Shown one piece after another: positions 40,343-49,046 of a DNA stretch of 57,627 nucleotides. The notes beneath the pieces are model-generated. The model was not told the DNA's origin and searched no databases. It saw only the letters and a program-made list of their open reading frames with translations. The position numbers and the translations under genes are program-made. This DNA comes from Chthoniobacterales bacterium (GTDB lineage Bacteria; Verrucomicrobiota; Verrucomicrobiia; Chthoniobacterales; UBA10450), in the NCBI GenBank assembly GCA_035274845.1, contig DATENU010000014.1, positions 1-57,627 on the forward strand. Reading direction: 5' to 3'. Every line of letters begins with the position of its first letter. Within the stretch, counting starts at the first letter, position 1.

Positions 40343-41496
40343 CGGAGATCCGCGCGGGGCGCAACTTTGGCCAACCGCTGCCGCACTGGTTTTCCAGGTC
40401 GCAGCTTGTCCTGGTCGGACAGGATCACGTGATCGCCTTCGGAGAGGCCGCTCAACACTTCGGAGAAATCGAGGGTGCGATAACCGACCTTCACCGTGCG
40501 GGCCTGGACGACGCCGCTTTTGACGATGAGCGCCTGGTCGATGAGCAGGGCGCGCGTCGGGACCAGGAGCGCGTTTTCGTGGTTGCCGGTGATGATGTTC
40601 ATTTCACCGGTCATTCCCGCCATCAAATTCTCGGGCGGATTCTCGAGCTCCAACACAATGGTGTAACGCTGCGTCTCGACATCGGCTGCCGGTTGGATCG
40701 CCGAAACGTTCGCCCGGAACTGGCGGGTTCGAAACGCGTAAACCTGCACGATCGCCGGCATCCCGACTTTCACCTCGCCGACATCTTCCTCGTCCACTTC
40801 GCCGCGCACGTAATTCTTTTTCGACGAAACCGTGAAGAGCTCGGCGCGCTCGGCCACCAGTTCGCCATCGATGGTTTTGATTCCGGTGAGGAGACCATCG
40901 ACTGGGCAACGGATCTCTGAATTTTTCATCTGGTCCTCGAGCTTTTTGGCGGCTTCCTCGAGCATGGCGAGATTGCGTTCGCGCTCGATCCGTTCCGATT
41001 CGAGCAGGGTCCGGAGGCGTTTTACGTCGCTCTTCGCCTTTTCAAATTCGACCTGGGGGACGTTGCTGAGCCCGCTAAGTTTTTCGAGACGGCTCGCGTT
41101 GTCTTCGGCCACTTTGAGCGCCTCGGCGGAAGGCAGGGGCAGGTCCGCGCGCAATCTTGCTGCCTGAAGATCGGCGCGCGCTTCTTTCAATTGCCGCGCG
41201 GTGGCTTCGTCGGCGATCGTGGCGAGCAGTTCGCCTTTCTCGACGGTGCGGCCGATGGCGCCGCGTCCCGCGGAGAGCACTTCGGCCAGTTGAATAAATC
41301 CCGCGTTTTGAGCGCGGACCGGGAGGACCAGCGACGGCTCGATCCGGATCGTGCCGTAAATGGCCGAAACGGCGGTGCCGCGCTGCACGGGCACGACTTC
41401 CGCGACGGGCAACGTCAGAAAGTAAATCAGCGCGACCACCACGATGACCGCGGCCACGCCGGCGAGGATGAGATTTTTCGAGCGCGGAAACTTCAA
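40339..41496 (-). CDS. Periplasmic adaptor of a tripartite exporter (HlyD/MacA type)
   Basis: A 385-residue membrane-fusion protein. It has an N-terminal anchor (KNLILAGVAAVIVVVALIYF), a lipoyl half-motif (VRAQNAGFIQLAEVLSAG), a long coiled-coil hairpin at residues ~105-200, the second lipoyl half (EIRCPVDGLLTGIKTIDGEL), then beta-barrel and membrane-proximal domains. It links an inner-membrane permease to a TolC channel. The start is TTG at 41496, 9 bp after the TolC stop. Confidence 0.92.
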   Translation of the reverse strand: MKFPRSKNLILAGVAAVIVVVALIYFLTLPVAEVVPVQRGTAVSAIYGTIRIEPSLVLPVRAQNAGFIQLAEVLSAGRGAIGRTVEKGELLATIADEATARQLKEARADLQAARLRADLPLPSAEALKVAEDNASRLEKLSGLSNVPQVEFEKAKSDVKRLRTLLESERIERERNLAMLEEAAKKLEDQMKNSEIRCPVDGLLTGIKTIDGELVAERAELFTVSSKKNYVRGEVDEEDVGEVKVGMPAIVQVYAFRTRQFRANVSAIQPAADVETQRYTIVLELENPPENLMAGMTGEMNIITGNHENALLVPTRALLIDQALIVKSGVVQARTVKVGYRTLDFSEVLSGLSEGDHVILSDQDKLRPGKPVRQRLAKVAPRADLR

Positions 41497-41505
41497 CGGC
41501 TGGAA

Positions 41506-42807
41506 CTAATGCAGGTTGCTCCCGGTGTCCCCGGAAAACTGAAAATAGCGGCCGGTCGCGCGGTCCCATTCGGCCCGCGCCACCTTTTGCTGGTAAGCGG
41601 CGGAAAGAAGCGCGCTCTTGGTTTCGAGGAAAGTGCTTTCGGCGGTGCGAAATTCCAACTGGGAGGAAAGCCCTTCCTCCAGCGTGCGCTGGATCACGTT
41701 CACGTTTTGTTCGGCGGCGGCGACGGCGGCGTTGAGCGATTTCCAGCGGCGTTCGATGGCGTGGAGATTGTTCGAGATGCGTTTCAATTCCAAAGAGGTG
41801 TTCGTTTCGAGTTGCCGGAGCGAGATCTCGTTCATCTCGCGGATCGCGCGTTGCCGCGCCACCTGCCCGCCGACTTTGCCGTTGTCCACGACCCGCCAGG
41901 TGTAAGCGACGCCCACGGCCCCTTCGGACGAGAGGGTGTTGTCGGCGCTGGCCGAACCGCCGCTGTTTGAGGTGTGGATCGTGACGGGAATGAAAGTGCC
42001 GGAGATGGTCGCGTTGAGGGCCGGGTAATATTGAGCTTCAATGATCCGTTGATCTTCCTCAGCGGCCCGAACCAGAAGCCGCGCGAGCTGGAGATCGGCG
42101 CGTTCCGAGAGAGCGACCTTCGTTTCCGAGGCGAGATCGTAGTTGATCGGGTTGAATTCCAATGGGCCATCGGGCCGAACGGCGGCGTCAGGTTGGCTGC
42201 CCATGACGGTCGCCAGAGTGAGCAACGCGCCTTCATAGCCGCGTTGCACTTCCTGGATGCGCGGCTCGAGCTCGCGTTCGAGCAACTGCGCGCTAATCAA
42301 ACCCGCGCGGTTCGTTTGCCCGGCGCGATAACGCTCATCCTGGGTGCTGACGTTCTGGGCGAGCCGCTGCCGTTGCGCCTCACCAAGAGCGTGGAGGGAG
42401 TTATTGTAGAGCGCGCTGTAGAAGGCGATCTGGACGGTGTGCAGTTGCTGGACGATCTCGACGTTCAGGCGCTGTTGCGCAATGAGCACTTCGATGTCGC
42501 CGCGCCGCCGGGAAGCGGGAATGGCGGCGTCGAAGAGCGGTTGAGTGAAGAAACCGCGGGCAAAGGCGAACGGCCGAATGGGTGGTTCGTCCGCGCGTTT
42601 TCCACCTTGCACGCCGGCGAGCCCCTGGATCCTGAGGTCGGGCAGGGCGTTCGAGCGCAAAACCAGGCGGCGGCCGGCTGCCTGTTCGAGAGCGATCCGG
42701 GCTTGAACGATCTCGGGATTCTTCTCGAGCGTCCGGGCGAACGCCGCGTTGAGAGTAATGGCGTAACTGTGCGGCGCGGCCATCAGGACAAGCGTGGCCA
42801 CGGCCAT
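41506..42807 (-). CDS. TolC-family outer-membrane channel (second copy)
   Basis: A 433-residue outer-membrane efflux protein with signal peptide (MAVATLVLMAAPHSYA), then two OEP repeats with long helices (AFARTLEKNPEIVQARIALE; LETNTSLELKRISNNLHAIE). It is the channel partner of the adaptor and permease downstream. Its start lies right against the REP element at 42809. The foot of that element, AGAAG on the minus strand, may serve as the ribosome binding site. A longer in-frame reading back to 42939 would translate the repeat and is rejected. It is preceded by another TolC gene, so the operon has two channels. Confidence 0.9.
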   Translation of the reverse strand: MAVATLVLMAAPHSYAITLNAAFARTLEKNPEIVQARIALEQAAGRRLVLRSNALPDLRIQGLAGVQGGKRADEPPIRPFAFARGFFTQPLFDAAIPASRRRGDIEVLIAQQRLNVEIVQQLHTVQIAFYSALYNNSLHALGEAQRQRLAQNVSTQDERYRAGQTNRAGLISAQLLERELEPRIQEVQRGYEGALLTLATVMGSQPDAAVRPDGPLEFNPINYDLASETKVALSERADLQLARLLVRAAEEDQRIIEAQYYPALNATISGTFIPVTIHTSNSGGSASADNTLSSEGAVGVAYTWRVVDNGKVGGQVARQRAIREMNEISLRQLETNTSLELKRISNNLHAIERRWKSLNAAVAAAEQNVNVIQRTLEEGLSSQLEFRTAESTFLETKSALLSAAYQQKVARAEWDRATGRYFQFSGDTGSNLH

Positions 42808-42808
42808 C

Positions 42809-42924
42809 TTCTGTAGCCGCTTCGCTGTGCGAAGCGAAAGTGGGAGGCGCCTTTGCGCGGCGACCAGTCGGGGCACACAGGCCCCTCCCACATTGGAGTC
42901 GCCCGCAGGGCGACTGCTACAGAA
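42809..42924. repeat. Nested paired-REP element between two tolC genes
   Basis: The outer left unit 42809-42836 is TTCTGTAGC plus 8-bp stem and TGT loop, identical to the left unit at 20655. The outer right unit has stem 42897-42904/42908-42915 with GCA loop, then GCTACAGAA to 42924. Inside, at 42840-42891, lies a second inverted element bounded by GTGGGAG and CTCCCAC. The stem of the right unit differs from that at 20707 by compensating bases. Confidence 0.9.
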
Positions 42925-42935
42925 GAAGAACGCCA

Positions 42936-44321
42936 TCATCGCGCCCCTCCTAACGTGGTCGGCGGAGCCGCGATATCCGCCACCGCCTTTGTGCCAGGCG
43001 TTTTTTTCGTGACCTTCGGCGCGAACCCTAACGAATCCGGTTCGCGCGCACAGGCCCGCGCCAGCCGCGCCATGGCCACATTATGAAGATAGATCGCCCC
43101 GACCCGGGTCGTGCGGGTGCGGGTCACATCGGAAGCGGCTTGAAGAATATCGAGCTGGGTGCCGAGGCCCGCCGCCAGATTTCCCTTCGCAATCTCGAGC
43201 GATTCGTCGGCGTTCTGCACGTTCCGCGTTTCCGATTGAAGGACGCGCTCCGCCTGTTGGAGATCGAGAAAAGCGCTCCGCACATCAGAGGCAACGGAGA
43301 GCTTCGCCGCTTCCAAAGCATGAAGGGCCGCGTCGCGACGGGCGTTGGTGGCCTGAAGCCGGCCCCGGGTGGCGTAGCCGTCGAAAATATGCCAGGTCGC
43401 GTTTAGTCCGACCACAAACCCGTGGTTGAACTCTGGGCCGACTTCCGGATCGCGCTCGCTATAAACTTCGTAGCCGGCAAACGCTTCCACTCGCGGGCGG
43501 GTCGCGCTCCGATCGAGGGCTAACTGCTGGGTCTCGATTTCCACGTCGATCTGGCGAGCCCTGATTTCCGGCCGGGTCACGTCCGCGTAAGCAAGGCATT
43601 CGGTCAAATCCGGATGCTTCGGCGCATATTGCAATTGCCCGGCGGCCTGGACCCGCGAAACCGGCTTGCCGGATGCATCCACGCCGATCAACTGAGCGAG
43701 CCTCAGCTCGGAATTCTGGAGGCGCGTCTGGGCGTCGATCAACTCCGGTTGTTCGTTCGCCAAGGCAACCTCGGCCCGGCTGACATTCAGCGACCCGACG
43801 GTCCCGGTCTCGAATCGTTCCCGCTGGGTCTTGAGTTCTTCTTCGAAAACGCGCACCGATTGTTCGCGGACCCGAATCTGGGCGCGGTTCAGGAGAACGT
43901 CGTAAAACACCAGCCGCACATCCATGGAGACGCGATTGACGAGCGCCTGGTATTCGAGGGTGCGCTTTTCCTCGATCAGGCGTGCGATGGCGAGCTGGCT
44001 CGTGATGGCGCCGCCTGTATAAAGATTTTGCACGATCTGGACCGAGGCATCGTAGTCATCCGATCGCAGGCGCGACGGCTCCGCGCGTTCCCGTTTCCGA
44101 AGGATCCCATTGGAAACCACCCCCGGGAGAAATCCGGCGCGTGCTTCCACCACGCCACCCCGCGCCGCCTCCACCTGTTTCGCGGCCATCAGGATTTCCG
44201 GGTTCTGCTTTTTTGCCAGGGCGACGGCCTCGTCGACCGAATAAGCCGGGCCGGCCGCGCCAAACCGGGCTCCGAAAGCCGAGGCCATCAGGAAAAGAAG
44301 GACTCGGGAACTACGGCGCAT
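42936..44321 (-). CDS. TolC-family outer-membrane channel (first copy)
   Basis: A 461-residue outer-membrane efflux protein with signal peptide (MRRSSRVLLFLMASAFGARF), AYSVDEAVALAKKQNPEILMAAKQ, a coiled-coil region of typical OEP length, and a C-terminal polar tail beyond the fold. It is the first gene of the exporter operon. The ATG at 44321 is chosen for its immediate signal peptide over upstream in-frame codons. Two dissimilar channels in one operon could reflect alternative partners. Confidence 0.9.
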   Translation of the reverse strand: MRRSSRVLLFLMASAFGARFGAAGPAYSVDEAVALAKKQNPEILMAAKQVEAARGGVVEARAGFLPGVVSNGILRKRERAEPSRLRSDDYDASVQIVQNLYTGGAITSQLAIARLIEEKRTLEYQALVNRVSMDVRLVFYDVLLNRAQIRVREQSVRVFEEELKTQRERFETGTVGSLNVSRAEVALANEQPELIDAQTRLQNSELRLAQLIGVDASGKPVSRVQAAGQLQYAPKHPDLTECLAYADVTRPEIRARQIDVEIETQQLALDRSATRPRVEAFAGYEVYSERDPEVGPEFNHGFVVGLNATWHIFDGYATRGRLQATNARRDAALHALEAAKLSVASDVRSAFLDLQQAERVLQSETRNVQNADESLEIAKGNLAAGLGTQLDILQAASDVTRTRTTRVGAIYLHNVAMARLARACAREPDSLGFAPKVTKKTPGTKAVADIAAPPTTLGGAR

Positions 44322-44515
44322 CCATCCTATCTCACGTCCGACAGGTGGCTTTATCAACTAAATTCCCATAATGACGCCCCGGGGAAGGGGCGGTCCGGGC
44401 GGGGGGGGCGGGAAATCGACACCGGAGATTGCATCGCGGTCCATTTGCTCTATCATGGCAGACCTCAGCCCGGGTCCTCCCGGAGGGACTGCGGCTCAGC
44501 TCCGTCTTTCGCATA

Positions 44516-45646
44516 ATGAACAAAATCAGAATTGCCGTCGTTGGAGTGGGGAACTGCTTCAGTTCGCTCCTCCAGGGCATCAATTATTACGGACGGACGG
44601 CCACCCACGGTGGAAACGGCGCCAACGGTACGAACGGCGCCGATGTCGGGCTGATGCACCGGAAGATTGGGCCTTACGAGCCGCAGGACATCGAGGTGGT
44701 CGCCGCCTTCGACATCGACCGCCGCAAGGTTGGTCTCGACGCCGCCGAGGCGATTTTCGCTCCGCCGAATTGCACCAAGGTTTTTTCCAAACAGATCGCG
44801 CCCACGGGCGCCATCGTCATGATGGGCTGCGTTTTCGATGGTTGCGCGGACCACATGAAGGAGTACGACGCAGCCCGGACGTTTCAGCCGCTGGAAAAAG
44901 AATCGACCAGGGAACAGATCATCGAAGCGTTGCGTAAGTCGGGCGCGGAAATCATGGTAAATTATCTCCCGGTCGGTTCCGAGGAGGCGACGCGTTTCTA
45001 CGCCGCCTGCGCCCTCGAAGCCGGTCTCGGGTTCGTCAATAACATCCCGGTTTTCATTGCCAGCGATCCGGTGTGGGCCAAACGTTTTGCCGACAAAAAA
45101 TTGCCGATCGTAGGCGACGACATCAAGGCGCAGATGGGCGCGACGGTTTTGCATCGCACCATCGTCGATCTGTTCCGAAAACGCGGCGTCAAAGTCGAGC
45201 GCACCTACCAGCTCAATACCGGCGGCAACACGGATTTCCTGAACATGCTCAATCGCAGCCGGCTGGCTTCGAAGAAGACTTCCAAGACCGAGGCGGTGCA
45301 ATCGGTCATGGGGAACCGGCTGGACGATGAAAACATTCATATCGGTCCGAGCGACTACGTTCCGTGGCAGAACGACAACAAGATTTGTTTCATCCGCGTG
45401 GAAGGAAAGCTCTTTGGCGACGTGCCGATGGAGCTCGACGTGAAACTTTCCGTGGAAGATTCGCCGAACTCAGCCGGCGTGGCCATCGATGCGATCCGCT
45501 GCTGCAAACTGGCGCTCGACCGCGGCCAGGGCGGCGCCCTTCATTCCGCCTCCGCCTATTTTTCGAAGCATCCGCCCTTGCAAATGACGGATGAAGAAGC
45601 CTACCGCAGCGTGGAAGAATTTATCGCCGGCCAGCGGGCGAGCTAG
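44516..45646 (+). CDS. Myo-inositol-1-phosphate synthase
   Basis: A 376-residue enzyme of the prokaryotic inositol-3-phosphate synthase family. It shows IRIAVVGVGNCFSSLLQGI (NAD site), DIEVVAAFDIDRRKVG, MVNYLPVGSEEATRFYA, NNIPVFIASDPVWAKRF, GDDIKAQMGAT, QLNTGGNTDFLNML and DYVPWQNDNKICFI. It cyclises glucose-6-phosphate to inositol-phosphate with bound NAD. A Gly/Asn-rich insert (HGGNGANGTNGADVG) follows the NAD motif in a loop that varies between species. ATG at 44516. It would supply inositol phosphate for the IPCT-like and CDP-alcohol transferase genes at 19-21 kb. It is divergent from the exporter operon. Confidence 0.93.
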   Translation: MNKIRIAVVGVGNCFSSLLQGINYYGRTATHGGNGANGTNGADVGLMHRKIGPYEPQDIEVVAAFDIDRRKVGLDAAEAIFAPPNCTKVFSKQIAPTGAIVMMGCVFDGCADHMKEYDAARTFQPLEKESTREQIIEALRKSGAEIMVNYLPVGSEEATRFYAACALEAGLGFVNNIPVFIASDPVWAKRFADKKLPIVGDDIKAQMGATVLHRTIVDLFRKRGVKVERTYQLNTGGNTDFLNMLNRSRLASKKTSKTEAVQSVMGNRLDDENIHIGPSDYVPWQNDNKICFIRVEGKLFGDVPMELDVKLSVEDSPNSAGVAIDAIRCCKLALDRGQGGALHSASAYFSKHPPLQMTDEEAYRSVEEFIAGQRAS

Positions 45647-45670
45647 GGCGCCGGCGCTACAACGACGCGA

Positions 45671-48600
45671 CTATAGAATCCCGTCGTCCAGAATTTCCGC
45701 GGTCAACTCATCTCCTGGCAAGAGGCTTAGTCGTTTCCACTCTGTCGCCAGCTCATCCGGGTCGTAAGCCAGGAACTGCCCAGTCGCTGTCGCAAAAATG
45801 CCCGCTTCGACGTCCCATTTCGTAATTTCGCGAACGGCCTTCCAATAAGCCGCGAGCTGCGGCAGGTAACGCTGTCGCAAAAGGTTCTCCTCTCCGCTCT
45901 CGATCTGGTTTGTCTTCCAATCGAGCAGAAAGCAACGGTTCTCTTGCGTGTCGGCAATCAGCAGATCGATCAATCCCTCGACGCAGCTCTTCTGGTCCAC
46001 GCTCCAGGCGAAAGGGAATTCTGTGTGGACTGTCGCGCCCGGCTTCGAGAGAAATTGTTTCAGGATTGAGTCATCGGCAAACTGCTGTCGAACGAGTTTC
46101 CATTCTGCCGTCGCCCGCCGCTGATCGGGCGAAACGGGCAAGAGCTGCCGGAAGAGTTCGTCTGCCGCTTCACTCCCGTCGCGCCATTCGATCCGTTGAA
46201 AAAGCGTATGCCACCATTGCCCATACAAAGTCGCGGGCGTGTCCGGCGTGGATTTGGCGCGGACCGGCCGGTCGCTGAGTTCCTCCGCGCCTTCCCCAGC
46301 GATCTCCGGATCGTAGGCGCTCGGATTGAACTTGTGGACGAAATCGTTGGCCCGCCGGCGGGCGGTCCGCATCTCCTTCGGGCCTGAAGTCGGCAAGGCG
46401 GAAGCCGTCTCATCGCTTTTCCGAGACTCGATCAGGCGGGCTGCGGAAGTGAAGGGACACGCCGCCGGGATTTCCTCCAACGCCGCGAACACGGCGGCGT
46501 TCTTGTCGTCATTCAGCAGAGTCAGTTGCGCGCGACTCGACAGAGCCTCTTTTTTTTGGAAAAGGCCGCGATCAAGCGCCAAAACCAAAGTGTGCCGGGC
46601 GCGCGTCGTCGCGACATAAAGCAGACGTTGCATTTCCTGCTGCTCGGCCAGGGTGCGCGCCTTTTTCAGGTCGTCCGTTGGGTCTTCCTTGCTCAAGGCC
46701 ACGAGAATTTCGCCCGATCCCGGCGTCCGGATGAGCGATGGATAACGCGGCGACGGGAACCGGATGTCGCGTCCGAGAAATGGCAGAATCACCGCCTGCC
46801 ATTCCGACCCCTTGGCTTTCTGCGAGGTAATTAATTGAATGCCGTCGATCGCTGATAGCCGCGCTTCTCGCGGAGTTTCAAAATCGGCCCGGAGTTTTTC
46901 GGCGAAATCGGTCAGGGTCGCGCCCTGCGCCTCAGCCTCGGCGGAAAGAGCGAGAAGTGCATCCAGTTCGCCGGCCAAATCGTCGAAGTCTTCCGTGGGC
47001 AGCGCGCTCAATCGGTCGCGCAACTGCGTTTCGCGAACGAGCACCGTGATCGCCTCGAAGAGCGATTTCCCCTCGAGACGTTGCCGCGTTTCGGCGAGAT
47101 GGCGGACCTCCGAGCCAACGTCCCCCGCCAGTTTGCGCGGCTTGTCGATCCGGAACCGAGTGCCGTCGCCCTCGGCGAAAACCGCGAGGTCGGCGTCCGC
47201 GATCCCGAAGACTTCGCGCAAAACTCCGGCGACTTCGTAACCGTTCAGCGGGTCGGTCATGATCGTGCAGAGCGCGGTCAACCATGCGTAGGCGGGACTG
47301 TCCGCCTTGATTGCGCTTTCCGATTGCATGGCCACCGGCAGTCCGCGTTTCCGCAGCGCCCGCGCCATCGTCCGGAGCCACGCTTTGCGCGGACACAGAA
47401 TCGCGACGTCGCGCCAGGAGCCGGCCCGCAATTTCTCCAAGCCGGTCGTTTCGATCCATCGGGCAAGCTGCTCCGCCTCGATGTTCGCCTTCTCGTAGTC
47501 CTTCAAGTCCGCGCGGCTCTTGAGCAACTCTTCGCCGAGGGGAACGCGGATTACCTGGCCAGGGAGAAAGGCCGGACGCGGCTGCAATTCCACAAAGCGA
47601 ACCTGACCGTCCTCCTCGTTCAGGATGTCGCGGAAGATGCGATTGATAAAATCGACCTGGCTTTGATCGAGCCGAAACGTGACCGAGAAAGTCAGCTCTT
47701 CGGCCGAGCGGGTTTCGACGAGCGTATCGTGGACCCGCTCGTAATGGGCGAGATCGGCACGGTCGCCGAAGATCGATTGTTGGCGATCACCGACCATGCA
47801 AAAGTGGCCGGGACGCGGCGGCGCCGTTTTCGTTTCCAGCCAGTAGCCGTTCGCTTCCGGCGGGCGCGCGGTCTCGAGCAGGACCGAGAATTGCGCGGGA
47901 TCGGTATCCTGCGCTTCGTCGAGGATGACGCGGAAATTCTGTTCGCGCACGCGCCGACCGGCGGCCGGATGCTGAAGCAATTCGTCCGCCAGGGCGATCT
48001 GGTCGGCATAGGTAACAACGCCCCGCTCGAGCCGGAAATCCCGGTAATCCCGCTGCACTTCCGCCGCGACACAGAGGGCCGCGTCGGCCACCCATCGGCG
48101 CAATGGGCGTAGCGATTCGCGCCAAACGCCGGTGAACTTTGCATTCGCGCTCGTGAAACAATTCGGCCAGCGCAGGAATTCCCAATCGGACTCGAAGCGC
48201 GTTTCCCAGTCCGCCAGTTCTTCCTGCGTTCTCTTGATCGTGTCCCGTCCGCCGGTGTCTCGGGCGCGACGGACTTCGCTGAAATTGAATTTCGGGCACG
48301 GCCCGATTTCGCCCGGTCGGAGGAGCGCGGACCCGGCACGGCGTGCGAGTTCCATGATGTCGCGCGCCTGCGCGAGTCGAAAAAGGGCGGCACGATTCTT
48401 CTCGCTCAACGACTGACCGAGCCGCGGCTGCTGTTGGACAAACTCCTGCCAGAGGTCTTCGTCGTCGGTGATTAATTCGAGCGGCGCGGGCAGCCCGAGA
48501 TAATGGCCATAGTTCGTCAACAGCTTCATGCAGAAGGCGTGGATGGTGCCGAAGAACCCGCGATTGAAGGCGCTCACGACTTCCGCATCGAGATTTTCCG

Positions 48601-48844
48601 CCAGAATTTGCTGGCGGCTGCGCTGCTGCATCTCGTCCGCCGCCCGATTCGTAAACGTGACCACGACCAGCCGCGGCAGAACTTCGCGCGCCTCCCCTGA
48701 ACGCGCGATCTCCAGGACGCGGTCTGTGATGGCACGGGTCTTTCCCGAACCGGCCGAAGCTACAACGGAAAAATTGCGCTCCAATTCTTCAACAAAACGG
48801 TCGCGCTGCGATTGATCGCTTGGTTGCTTCAGATTTTGCGTCAT
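45671..48844 (-). CDS. addA: AddA-like helicase-nuclease (UvrD family)
   Basis: A 1057-residue SF1A helicase with C-terminal RecB-type nuclease. The Walker A is ASAGSGKT at residues 29-36. Then follow VVTFTNRAADEM, the DEAQD motif (ILDEAQDTDPAQF), QQSIFGDRAD (motif III), the TSQKAKGSEWQAVILP region, VATTRARHTLVLAL (motif VI), and the nuclease signature GLIDLLIAD with LLDWKTNQ near the end. With the gene upstream (49047-52097) it forms an AddAB/RexAB-like pair for double-strand break resection. ATG at 48844. It converges on the inositol-phosphate synthase gene with 24 bp between. Confidence 0.9.
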   Translation of the reverse strand: MTQNLKQPSDQSQRDRFVEELERNFSVVASAGSGKTRAITDRVLEIARSGEAREVLPRLVVVTFTNRAADEMQQRSRQQILAENLDAEVVSAFNRGFFGTIHAFCMKLLTNYGHYLGLPAPLELITDDEDLWQEFVQQQPRLGQSLSEKNRAALFRLAQARDIMELARRAGSALLRPGEIGPCPKFNFSEVRRARDTGGRDTIKRTQEELADWETRFESDWEFLRWPNCFTSANAKFTGVWRESLRPLRRWVADAALCVAAEVQRDYRDFRLERGVVTYADQIALADELLQHPAAGRRVREQNFRVILDEAQDTDPAQFSVLLETARPPEANGYWLETKTAPPRPGHFCMVGDRQQSIFGDRADLAHYERVHDTLVETRSAEELTFSVTFRLDQSQVDFINRIFRDILNEEDGQVRFVELQPRPAFLPGQVIRVPLGEELLKSRADLKDYEKANIEAEQLARWIETTGLEKLRAGSWRDVAILCPRKAWLRTMARALRKRGLPVAMQSESAIKADSPAYAWLTALCTIMTDPLNGYEVAGVLREVFGIADADLAVFAEGDGTRFRIDKPRKLAGDVGSEVRHLAETRQRLEGKSLFEAITVLVRETQLRDRLSALPTEDFDDLAGELDALLALSAEAEAQGATLTDFAEKLRADFETPREARLSAIDGIQLITSQKAKGSEWQAVILPFLGRDIRFPSPRYPSLIRTPGSGEILVALSKEDPTDDLKKARTLAEQQEMQRLLYVATTRARHTLVLALDRGLFQKKEALSSRAQLTLLNDDKNAAVFAALEEIPAACPFTSAARLIESRKSDETASALPTSGPKEMRTARRRANDFVHKFNPSAYDPEIAGEGAEELSDRPVRAKSTPDTPATLYGQWWHTLFQRIEWRDGSEAADELFRQLLPVSPDQRRATAEWKLVRQQFADDSILKQFLSKPGATVHTEFPFAWSVDQKSCVEGLIDLLIADTQENRCFLLDWKTNQIESGEENLLRQRYLPQLAAYWKAVREITKWDVEAGIFATATGQFLAYDPDELATEWKRLSLLPGDELTAEILDDGIL

Positions 48845-48938
48845 GGGACGGAACGATGAAAGCAAGCGTCCGAAGAAAAGGGGCGAGGGAATGCGGTATT
48901 AGCGAATCGGCGTCGGTCTTGGCGTGCCACGGTTTCCG

Positions 48939-49010
48939 ACACCCCTTTGCAGGGGTTCGATCGAGATGACATCTGGTCCCGGAGCTCCGCTGCGCTCCGC
49001 TTCGGGGTGT
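48939..49010. repeat. Inverted repeat with two internal hairpins between addB and addA
   Basis: ACACCCC at 48939-48945 faces GGGGTGT at 49004-49010. Inside lie hairpins ACCCC/GGGGT (48941-48956) and CGGAGC/GCTCCG (about 48980-48999). It sits in the ~200-bp gap of the addB-addA pair. It might be another REP-like unit or a weak attenuator. Confidence 0.5.
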
Positions 49011-49046
49011 ATTCCTTCGCGCCTCTGGCGCTAACGTCGGCGGCGT

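Noticed and set aside
42807..42939. Longer N-terminus for the second TolC starting at 42939
   Set aside because: The extension would translate the REP element and overlap the preceding gene end; a good signal peptide starts at 42807.
47081..48112. 343-codon plus-strand frame opposite addA
   Set aside because: Antisense to helicase motifs; no resemblance to a protein family.
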